Below the pieces are notes generated by a model. That model did not search any database and was not told where the DNA came from. It was given only the letters and a program-made list of their open reading frames with translations. A DNA stretch of 64,000 nt from Bremerella volcania (GTDB lineage Bacteria; Planctomycetota; Planctomycetia; Pirellulales; Pirellulaceae): the NCBI RefSeq assembly GCF_007748115.1, contig NZ_CP036289.1, positions 3,534,001-3,598,000 on the forward strand, given 5' to 3'. Both the position numbers and the translations under genes were made by a program. Shown here piece after piece: positions 36,247 through 43,573 of this stretch. Each line of letters starts with the position of its first letter. Position 1 is the stretch's first letter.

Positions 36247-36297
36247 CAATACGAGTTACCTGGTTCAAACACCCCCAATAGCGCAGGAGATTCCACC

Positions 36298-36453
36298 ATG
36301 GGTCTGCTAGAAATCGTCTTACTAATTGTCTTGATCATGATTCTGATGGGAGCGATTCCGGCTTGGCCTCACAGTCGAAACTGGGGCTATGCTCCCAGTG
36401 GCGGTATCGCCACGATCCTGATCATTGTGCTGCTTCTCATCTTGCTGTTCTGA
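36298..36453 (+). CDS. DUF3309-type 51-residue membrane protein
   Basis: It starts MGLLEIVLLIVLIMILMGAI, then WPHSRNWGYAPSGG, and ends ILIIVLLLILLF: two hydrophobic helices around a short aromatic/Gly loop, as in DUF3309. The ATG at 36298 has CAGGAGA 6 bases upstream. A longer frame opening at 36169 overlaps the sigma-54 promoter and is rejected. The role in the family is unknown, but members are often found with other stress-related small membrane proteins. Confidence 0.85.
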   Translation: MGLLEIVLLIVLIMILMGAIPAWPHSRNWGYAPSGGIATILIIVLLLILLF

Positions 36454-36645
36454 TAGGAAGCAATTGCTGCGCGAACCTTACCCTTGACGCATCTTGGAAG
36501 AGACATGGTTTCAAAAACGCGGGGAAATGGTAAGGTCATGCGACGAAGATTAAACGATTAGCCAACCATTTTGGAACGATGGAACGATCCACGAGGATCT
36601 CGATGGCTAGTGTTGGACACTAAAAGAGTTAGGTCATAAACCCCG

Positions 36646-39600
36646 ATGTCGTTGAACAAGCCCGCCGGAAAGCTTTGGGACGAACGGCTGAGGTCTATTC
36701 TTGACGCATCCCCGGACGCCATCATTGCCATCGACGACGCTGGGGCGATCGTCGATTGGAATGCCAAAGCGAATACGACTTTCCTTTGGCCGGAAAGGGT
36801 TTCTCGCCTCCGCTTGACCGATTTATTCAAAGCGGAGGATTTGCAGGAGATCATCTCCAGCATTCGAACGCTGACCGATACCCAGAGCAACGGACAGCGG
36901 ATTGAACTGGTCGCGCGTCGCGCGAATGGCAATCTCCTGCCAGTCGAACTTTCGATCAGTCGCGTCACGATCTCGGACAAGACGTACTTCAACGCGTTCG
37001 TACGAGACATCACCGAGTGGCGCCAGGAAGAAGAGCTTCACAGCAAGAAGTTGCTCGAAGCGGAGCTTCTCAGCCAAGCAACTTCGCACGCCGTTACCGC
37101 TGAAACGTTCGCCGAATCCCTGAAACGGCTCTTGGATTTGATCTGTACGCAGATCGAGTGGCCCTTTGGCCATGTCTGGATGCCGTACGATTCGGGGCTG
37201 ATGCTTTCTTCTTCCCACATCTGGCATATGGAATCGGGGCTCGACATTTCCGACTTCGTCAAGAGGACGCAAGCCACTCAATTTCGTTACGGCGAAGGCC
37301 TGCCTGGCACGATTTGGAAACGCCGCGAGCCTGTTTGGATGGAGGAGTCGGAAATCTCGGCGATGATCCGCATGCGATCACACGACGGCATTCCGATCCG
37401 TAGTGCATTCGGCTTTCCGGTGATTGCCGACGGAGACGTCGTCACCATTCTCGAGTTCTTTCATACCGAAAAGGTCGAACAAGACCAGGGACTGCTCGAC
37501 ATCGTGCGACGCGTTGGCGAAGAGATGGGAAAGGTCGCCCAGTCGCGGCGGTTTGAGCAGCAGCGTGCCCGGCTGGCCGCGATTGTGGACTCCTCGTACG
37601 ACGCCATCATCGGCAAGTCGCTCGACGGCCGCATCACCAGTTGGAACTACGGCGCAGAACTCGTTTATGGCTACTCGGCGGAAGAAGCGGTCGGGCAGAC
37701 GTCCGAGCTAGTTCTTCCCGACGATCAAGAGAACGAAGAGCCGGAAATCCTGGAGGCGATTGCGCTGGGCAGACGTCTGGAGGAATTCGAAACGATTCGC
37801 GTTCGCAAAGATGGTCGCAAGATCGCGGTGAGCGTGACCATGTCGCCGGTGGTTGACTCGACCGGACAGGTGGTTGGCTCCTCCACGATCGAACGCGACA
37901 TAACCGAACGCCGGCGAGCCGAAGAGGAACTGCAGCGTGCCCGCGATTCGGCCATTCGCGCCAGTCGCACGCGGGCCGAGTTCCTGGCCAATGTCAGCCA
38001 CGAACTTCGCACGCCGATGAATGCCATCATCGGCATGACCTCGATGGCGTTGGATGAAGATCTGACGCCACAATTGCGTGATTATTTAGAAACCGCCAAC
38101 GATTCGGCCCATTCGCTTCTGACTCTGTTGAACGACATTCTCGATTTCTCCAAGCTCGAGTCAGGCAAGTTTTCGATCGTCAAAGAAAACTTCATCCTGG
38201 CCGACGTCGTTGAGGAATCGATCAAGACCCTCTCCAGTCAGGCGTTCGCCAAAGGGCTGGAACTGGTCTGCCGCATTCCCCGCGATCTACCCCGCGAGGT
38301 AATCGGCGACGGCATCCGCCTGCGACAGATTCTGACCAATCTAATCAGCAATGCCATCAAATTCACCGACCAGGGAGAAATCGTCGTCTCGGTCGAAGTC
38401 GTTCGCATCTGGCCTGATGAAGCACGCTTTCGCTTCGCGGTGAAGGACACCGGGATTGGCATCCCCGTGGAAGAACAACAGCGGATTCTCGAGCCGTTTA
38501 CCCAGGTCGATTCCTCCTCGACGCGCATTCACGGCGGCACCGGCCTCGGCCTGGCGATCAGTTCCGAACTACTGCGTATGATGGGTGGCCGCTTGTCGCT
38601 GCAGAGCGAGGTGGGACAGGGAAGCAATTTTTCGTTCCGACTTTCTTTCGATCTGCCGATCAGCCAAAACATGGACACGATCGACTCGCTGCCGTTCGAA
38701 AAGCTGCGCGAGTTGCCGGTGCTGGTCGTCGACGACAACGCCACCAATCGTAAAATCATCGCCGAAACGTTAACCACCTGGGGCATGAAACCCATCACGG
38801 CCAACGACGCACAGCAAGCGATTGGTATCTTACGGCAAAATCTTGAAAACGATATGTCGTTTCCTTTGATCATCGTCGACGCCCTCATGCCGGGCATGGA
38901 CGGGTACGAGCTTTCTCGGGAAGTTCGCAAGCTTCGACCCGATTCGGAGTCGCCGGTCATCTTGATGGTTTCCTCGGCCGATCGGAAAGAATTTCGCGAG
39001 AACGAAGCGTCCACCGACATCGCGGCGTTCGTGCAAAAGCCGGTCACGCAGACCGACTTGATTCGCTCCATCTTGCGGGCCATGCGACTCGCCACGCCCC
39101 AGGCTCCTCCGCCGACCACGGCCGCGGGGAGCGGACAACCGCTCGCTTCCCTGTCGGTGCTATTGGCGGAAGATACGCCAGCCAATCAAAAGGTCGTGAC
39201 GACGATGCTCAAGAAGCGAGGGCACAGCGTGACCGTCGCGCAAAATGGCCGAGAAGCCGTCGAATTGTTCAAAAAGCAGACGTTCGACGTCGTACTGATG
39301 GACGTGCAGATGCCGATTCTCGATGGCTTTCAGGCCACCAGCGTGATTCGAGCGTTGGAACGCGATGCGAATAGCGCGACGCCCATCATCGCCATGACCG
39401 CCCACGCTATGCGCGGCGACCGCGAAAAATGCCTGGAGGCGGGCATGGACGCCTACGTCGCGAAACCGCTCGACGTCAAACAGTTGTTGGGCCTGATTGA
39501 AAGCGTCGCGGAAGATCGCTTCGCGACCCAGGCCAACCAGCACGAAGTCGACGACAGCTTCAGTTCACACCCGACGCCGATCATCGACTACGCCGGGGCG

Positions 39601-39909
39601 ATGAAACGCCTTGGAAACGATGCCGAACTCTTTCAGGAGTTCATCGTCTACTACGACGAGGACGCCAGGCAACTGGTCCAGCAAATCGAGGAGGCGATCC
39701 AGACCAAGGCCACCGGTGATCTTCATCGTGCGGCTCATAACCTGAAAGGACTGGCCGCGAATCTCGGAGCCCAGCGGGTCGTCAACGCGTCGTACAGCTT
39801 GGAACGCATCGGCAAGAACGGCGAGCTTGCCAAAGCCGCCGAAGCGTTACGACTGCTTCAGAGCGAAATGGAACGGCTCGACGCGGCGCTGCAAAATTAT
39901 CGCCCGTAA
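36646..39909 (+). CDS. hybrid sensor histidine kinase (PAS-GAF-PAS-HisKA-HATPase-REC-REC-HPt)
   Basis: 1087 residues with no transmembrane segment, so cytosolic. PAS is at ~14-130 (ILDASPDAIIAIDDAGAIVD), a GAF-like region at ~150-290, and a second PAS at ~308-430 (IVDSSYDAIIGKSLDGRITS). HisKA has its His in ANVSHELRTPMNAI (~452). HATPase has LRQILTNLISNAIKFT and GTGLGLAIS. REC1 has its Asp in IIVDALMPGMDG (~746), REC2 in VVLMDVQMPILDG (~886), and HPt its His in HRAAHNLKGLAANLG (~1027). This is a complete internal phosphorelay. It probably ends on the NtrC-class regulator encoded at 40971-42419. The input signal is unknown. The PAS/GAF domains may bind a cofactor such as haem or flavin. Confidence 0.92.
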   Translation: MSLNKPAGKLWDERLRSILDASPDAIIAIDDAGAIVDWNAKANTTFLWPERVSRLRLTDLFKAEDLQEIISSIRTLTDTQSNGQRIELVARRANGNLLPVELSISRVTISDKTYFNAFVRDITEWRQEEELHSKKLLEAELLSQATSHAVTAETFAESLKRLLDLICTQIEWPFGHVWMPYDSGLMLSSSHIWHMESGLDISDFVKRTQATQFRYGEGLPGTIWKRREPVWMEESEISAMIRMRSHDGIPIRSAFGFPVIADGDVVTILEFFHTEKVEQDQGLLDIVRRVGEEMGKVAQSRRFEQQRARLAAIVDSSYDAIIGKSLDGRITSWNYGAELVYGYSAEEAVGQTSELVLPDDQENEEPEILEAIALGRRLEEFETIRVRKDGRKIAVSVTMSPVVDSTGQVVGSSTIERDITERRRAEEELQRARDSAIRASRTRAEFLANVSHELRTPMNAIIGMTSMALDEDLTPQLRDYLETANDSAHSLLTLLNDILDFSKLESGKFSIVKENFILADVVEESIKTLSSQAFAKGLELVCRIPRDLPREVIGDGIRLRQILTNLISNAIKFTDQGEIVVSVEVVRIWPDEARFRFAVKDTGIGIPVEEQQRILEPFTQVDSSSTRIHGGTGLGLAISSELLRMMGGRLSLQSEVGQGSNFSFRLSFDLPISQNMDTIDSLPFEKLRELPVLVVDDNATNRKIIAETLTTWGMKPITANDAQQAIGILRQNLENDMSFPLIIVDALMPGMDGYELSREVRKLRPDSESPVILMVSSADRKEFRENEASTDIAAFVQKPVTQTDLIRSILRAMRLATPQAPPPTTAAGSGQPLASLSVLLAEDTPANQKVVTTMLKKRGHSVTVAQNGREAVELFKKQTFDVVLMDVQMPILDGFQATSVIRALERDANSATPIIAMTAHAMRGDREKCLEAGMDAYVAKPLDVKQLLGLIESVAEDRFATQANQHEVDDSFSSHPTPIIDYAGAMKRLGNDAELFQEFIVYYDEDARQLVQQIEEAIQTKATGDLHRAAHNLKGLAANLGAQRVVNASYSLERIGKNGELAKAAEALRLLQSEMERLDAALQNYRP

Positions 39910-40039
39910 CTCTATCTGGTTTGTCCAAAACCAATCTGGGCACGATCTGGCCCGCCGTCGACCAGCTGCGGGCGTGATATCGATTCGTTAGCCGATTTGC
40001 CTCTATTTTTTGCGAGGGATACGGTACGCAAGTCTCATT

Positions 40040-40056
40040 TGGCACGCAATCTGCGA
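40040..40056 (+). promoter_or_regulatory. sigma-54 promoter for the DUF1328 gene
   Basis: The site reads TGGCACGCAATCTGCGA. The -24 block TGGCACG is exact. The GG (40041-40042) and GC (40053-40054) are 10 bases apart. It lies ~92 bases before the ATG. Confidence 0.8.
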
Positions 40057-40147
40057 TGAGTGTTTGCAGAACTAAGCCGGCAGCTAAGTAACTCACTCGC
40101 CGGCTTTGAAAAGAATCAATCACTTCTTCCAGATAAGGAATCGAGCC

Positions 40148-40318
40148 ATGTTAAGTTGGGCCATTATGTTTCTCGTGATCGCACTGATTGCTGCTGCTCT
40201 TGGTTTTGGTGGCGTTGCCGGTGCGGCCACTGGTATCGCGAAGATCTTGTTCTTCGTATTTCTCGTTTTGTTCCTGATCAGCCTGATTACGGGTGTCGTT
40301 CGACGCCCCGTTTCCTAA
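40148..40318 (+). CDS. DUF1328-family small membrane protein
   Basis: 56 residues: [39 protein letters not shown], then [13 protein letters not shown]. This is the two-helix pattern of DUF1328 (UPF0391), a family induced by envelope or osmotic stress. The ATG at 40148 fits the family start exactly. It is driven by the sigma-54 site at 40040 and followed by a hairpin at 40334-40357. Confidence 0.9.
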   Translation: MLSWAIMFLVIALIAAALGFGGVAGAATGIAKILFFVFLVLFLISLITGVVRRPVS

Positions 40319-40333
40319 TAGGAAAGTTGGACG

Positions 40334-40357
40334 GGAGGGTTGACGCTTCAACCCTCC
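40334..40357. terminator. 10-bp perfect hairpin after the DUF1328 gene
   Basis: GGAGGGTTGA pairs with TCAACCCTCC around loop CGCT. There is no T-run, so it may attenuate or protect an mRNA end rather than terminate fully, letting the gene at 40477 be read. Confidence 0.5.
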
Positions 40358-40476
40358 TGGCCCACCGAATCTGACCTACCACGGAGTCACCTTTCCAGGA
40401 GCCAACAACCATCGCCGCACGACGAGATGGCCTCGTCACTAGCGGACCTCAGCTCACCCCAGTCATTGAGATCATC

Positions 40477-40974
40477 ATGGACACGCACGCAACGGACAGA
40501 AACAACGTATCGCCGATTGTGGCAGAAGTAATTCAAGGGCTGCACGAGTTTCAGATGGTACTTGTTGACTCGGCAGGGAAGGTCACCGATACGGATGTAG
40601 CGCAGCAACTTTTCTCACTCGCTCATCAGCATGGCGAAGTCGAGAGACAGCTGCGACTAATGTCGCACACCATCGCCCAAGATCCTCCCACTCAGCCTTC
40701 TCCCTTTTTGAACCAGATCTACTCGCTTGGCGCACGCCTTCGGAGATTCGGCGACTTCTCGAATTCACAGCATCTTCTGTGCGAGATTATCCAGAATGAA
40801 GACCGGATGATTCGCCGCTTTCGAATGCTCATCGAACAAATCACCGACATTAAGTGGCGACGCCGCCTCGCACGCCAGCTCGATCACCTGCTGGAAGTGC
40901 GTGAACGTCTGTGTCGCTTCGGAAAATGCACGGCACCGCGCGACGGCCGGACGTCGACCATGCCCACGAACTAG
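40477..40974 (+). CDS. uncharacterised helical protein (DUF2383-like?)
   Basis: 165 residues, predominantly helical: VIQGLHEFQMVLVDSAGKVT, FSLAHQHGEVERQLRLM and QHLLCEIIQNEDRMIRRFRM. The spacing of helices and of Glu/His residues recalls four-helix-bundle stress proteins such as the neighbour at 34863, but I cannot assign a family. It follows the DUF1328 gene in the same direction. Its stop overlaps the end of the convergent NtrC-type gene by 4 bases. It is probably part of the sigma-54 unit. Confidence 0.65.
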   Translation: MDTHATDRNNVSPIVAEVIQGLHEFQMVLVDSAGKVTDTDVAQQLFSLAHQHGEVERQLRLMSHTIAQDPPTQPSPFLNQIYSLGARLRRFGDFSNSQHLLCEIIQNEDRMIRRFRMLIEQITDIKWRRRLARQLDHLLEVRERLCRFGKCTAPRDGRTSTMPTN

Positions 40975-42419
40975 TCATCGGAATTGATGACATGGTCGAT
41001 CGAAATATTGAGCGACCGAATCTTGTTCCGCAGGCTTCCGCGGGTAATCCCCAGGCGTTCGGCGGCTTTCGACTGATTCCCCTCGGTGACCGTCAATACG
41101 CGCGTCAGTAGCTGGCGTTCCATCCATTCCAGTGCTTCGGCGTACATCTCCGTCGAATCAGATGCCTCAAGAGCGCGTAGAAACTTGTTGAAGTCCGCCC
41201 CAGGACTGACTTCGCTCTTCTCTTGGGTAATCGGCGTTTCGGCTGTACCGTTTGCCTTCAGTTCGCTTGGAAAGAACTCGGGAACGAGCACCGGTCCCAT
41301 CGCCATCAGCATGGCCTTGCGCAGCACCGCTTGAAGTTCACGAATGTTGCCCGGCCACGAGTAATTCAACAACAGCTTGACCGCATCGTCCGAGATGCCA
41401 GAGACCTGTTTGTTGAGCGACTTGTTGAAGCGCGACAGGAAATGTTCCAGCAGCAGCCGAACGTCTTCTCCCCGTTCGCGAAGCGGAGGCAAATTGATTT
41501 GGAATGTGTTGAGCCGATGATAAAGGTCGAGACGAAACTCGCCATCTTCAATCATCTGTTCCAGATCGCGATTCGTCGCCGAAATGATGCGGACGTCGGT
41601 CTCGATCGTCTCGGTACCACCAACGCGTTCAAACTTCTGCTCCTGCAAGAGCCGCAGAACCTTGCTCTGCGTCGATGGCGACATGTCCCCGATTTCGTCG
41701 AGGAAAATCGTACCGCCGTTGCACTGTTCGAACTTACCGATGTGGCGTCGATCGGCCCCCGTGAAGGCGCCTTTCTCGTGACCGAACAGTTCGCTTTCCA
41801 GCAGAGTGTCCGACAGAGCCGCGCAGTTAATCGCCATGAAGCATTCGTTGCGGCGGCTGCTGTGGTGATAGATGGCTCGGGCGATCAGCTCTTTCCCCGT
41901 ACCACTTTCCCCCAGGATCAGCACGGCAACGTCTTGCGGCGCCACGCGGCCGATCTTTTTGTAAACGTCCACCATGCCCTGGCTGCGGCCAACCAGCAGA
42001 TCTCCCTTTTCCGACGTAGAAGCCGCTTCCTGCATGTGCACCGGCGACTGCATTAACCGCCGCGTATCGAAGGCCCGCTCGACCAGGTCCTGAACGTCTT
42101 GTTTGTTCAGCGGCTTGAGCAGGTAGTCGTACGCCCCGCGCGACATCGCCTGGATGGCCGTATCGCTGTCATTCATGGCGGTGATGAAGATGATCGGCAG
42201 CTTCGGATCGAGGTGCCGGATCTGGGTGGCAAGCTCCAGTCCGTTCGACTCGTGCAGCATGATATCCAACAGCAGCGCATCGGGATCTTCGCCGCGAATC
42301 AGTTCGAGACCGTCTTCGGCCGTGCTGCAAGACAGCACGGTAACGTCCACCTCCTCGAACGTCTTTTCGACCAAACGATGGACCGTTCGGTCGTCATCGA
42401 TCACTAGCAATTTTGGCAT
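40971..42419 (-). CDS. NtrC-class response regulator, sigma-54 activator
   Basis: 482 residues. REC domain at 1-115 (MPKLLVIDDDRTVHRLVEKT; phospho-Asp in ALLLDIMLHE, ~53). The AAA+ domain has Walker A ILGESGTGKELIARAIY, the sigma-54 contact loop GAFTGA (~216) and LDEIGDMSPSTQSKVLRLLQ. The Fis-type HTH is at the end (NQSKAAERLGITRGSLRNKI). It activates sigma-54 holoenzyme after phosphorylation. Four sigma-54 promoters within 7 kb and the hybrid kinase at 36646 are its likely targets and partner. The ATG at 42419 matches the REC start, and a 35-residue upstream extension is rejected. Confidence 0.93.
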   Translation of the reverse strand: MPKLLVIDDDRTVHRLVEKTFEEVDVTVLSCSTAEDGLELIRGEDPDALLLDIMLHESNGLELATQIRHLDPKLPIIFITAMNDSDTAIQAMSRGAYDYLLKPLNKQDVQDLVERAFDTRRLMQSPVHMQEAASTSEKGDLLVGRSQGMVDVYKKIGRVAPQDVAVLILGESGTGKELIARAIYHHSSRRNECFMAINCAALSDTLLESELFGHEKGAFTGADRRHIGKFEQCNGGTIFLDEIGDMSPSTQSKVLRLLQEQKFERVGGTETIETDVRIISATNRDLEQMIEDGEFRLDLYHRLNTFQINLPPLRERGEDVRLLLEHFLSRFNKSLNKQVSGISDDAVKLLLNYSWPGNIRELQAVLRKAMLMAMGPVLVPEFFPSELKANGTAETPITQEKSEVSPGADFNKFLRALEASDSTEMYAEALEWMERQLLTRVLTVTEGNQSKAAERLGITRGSLRNKIRSLNISIDHVINSDD

Positions 42420-42854
42420 TAACGGGCTCCTGGCCTTGGCTTTGCCTGACTGGTGATGAAAGGTCTGAAATCCGATCACGACCGCATCTCCATTAGAGCG
42501 ATCAACCCATGACCCTTCAAGCACTTAGGCGCAACAAAGATACTCATCATGTCCGAGGGGAAGGGTCACCAACCTGCCATTGCGATCGGTCGGCGGTCAG
42601 CCCATCCCCGATTTGGGCCATGTCCCCGAAAACATCATTTCTTGGTCTTGATAAACGAAACACTTAAATACGTGTTCGTACAAGCTAATTCATTCTTTCT
42701 GCAGGAAGATCATATCTTAGGAACCTGCGGATATCCACGTCCCCCCCGTCGATTCCGCGCTGCTTGGCATGAAATTTTCATTACTTAATCGATGTTCCGG
42801 CTGAATGCTCGGGATATCCGTTCCTGCCCTCAACAACCAGGAGAATGAAGACCC
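42420..42854. other. 435-bp gene-free stretch between ntrC-type and dps-like genes
   Basis: It is a divergent promoter region. It contains one imperfect sigma-54-like site (42764-42780) and AT-rich stretches near 42650-42700 that could hold activator or sigma-70 elements. No coding frame is credible. Confidence 0.5.
42764..42780 (+). promoter_or_regulatory. imperfect sigma-54-like site before the dps-like gene
   Basis: It reads TTGGCATGAAATTTTCA. The -24 block matches TGGCA-G well and the spacing is right, but the -12 dinucleotide is TC instead of GC. It lies ~75 bases before the ATG. It may be a weak or decayed member of the regulon. Confidence 0.4.
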
Positions 42855-43325
42855 ATGGAATTCAAACGACACGTACTCGCCGAAGATAAAGCCAAGCCAA
42901 CCGCCAAAGAGCTGCAGAAGAATTTGATCGCCCTGATCGACCTCTCCCTGGTGCTCAAACAAGCCCACTGGAACGTCGTCGGGAAAAACTTTCGCGCCGT
43001 CCATCTGCAGCTCGACGAAATCCTGTTGACCACGCGGGAAGGAACCGATGAAGTGGCCGAGCGTATGGTCATGATTGGGTTTTCGCCTGACGGTCGTAGC
43101 GAGACGGTCGCCAAAGAGACGCCCCTTGCCAAGTATGCCACCGGTTTCGTAGGCATCGACGACACCATTCAGGCCGTCGCCGACGCCCTGGCAACCACCA
43201 TCGGCGAACTCCGCAAGTCGATCGAAACGCTCGACGACCTGGACCTGATCAGCCAGGACATGCTGATCGCCACCTCCAGCCAGCTCGAGAAGCACCTCTG
43301 GATGGTACAGGCCCAGGAAGAATAA
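42855..43325 (+). CDS. dps: Dps-family ferritin-like protein
   Basis: 156 residues. The Dps ferroxidase signature spans KQAHWNVVGKNFRAVHLQLD (~36-55), with His and Asp/Glu ligands across the dimer interface, and EILLTTREGTDEVAERMVMI follows. Dps dodecamers oxidise and store iron, protecting DNA during stress or starvation. The protein has a short N-terminus with Lys residues that may touch DNA. It sits beside the sigma-54 regulon and ends at a strong terminator. Confidence 0.9.
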   Translation: MEFKRHVLAEDKAKPTAKELQKNLIALIDLSLVLKQAHWNVVGKNFRAVHLQLDEILLTTREGTDEVAERMVMIGFSPDGRSETVAKETPLAKYATGFVGIDDTIQAVADALATTIGELRKSIETLDDLDLISQDMLIATSSQLEKHLWMVQAQEE

Positions 43326-43355
43326 CGCGTACCGCATAACAATCCAAAGCCTCGA

Positions 43356-43404
43356 GCACGCCGACGCCAGACATCTCCCTCGCCCGCGTCGGCGTGCTTT
43401 TTTT
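43356..43404 (+). terminator. rho-independent terminator after dps
   Basis: GCACGCCGACGC (43356-43367) pairs perfectly with GCGTCGGCGTGC (43386-43397) and is followed by seven T. Confidence 0.92.
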
Positions 43405-43573
43405 CTTGAAATGGCGACTCGCAATCAGCGGTTTCTTGCCCCCTCATAGTCTCAGCGAATCGGTGAAATCTTAGGAATTGGACTTGTCTCTTTCGGTGGG
43501 GTGGGTCCAAACTTCAACCTATGCTAGAACTCACGCAGTTCCCCTCTTCGTTCATGCAACCAGGAATCTGGCA

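Noticed and set aside
36169-36297. N-terminal extension of the DUF3309 protein
   Set aside because: It would place the sigma-54 promoter inside the gene, and the family starts at the ATG at 36298.
36470-36560. GG-N10-GC pair before the hybrid kinase as a sigma-54 promoter
   Set aside because: The flanking blocks (TGGTTTC, ACGCG) are too far from consensus to claim.
41223-42056. 277-codon plus-strand frame antisense to the NtrC-type gene
   Set aside because: The opposite strand encodes a complete AAA+ domain with GAFTGA.
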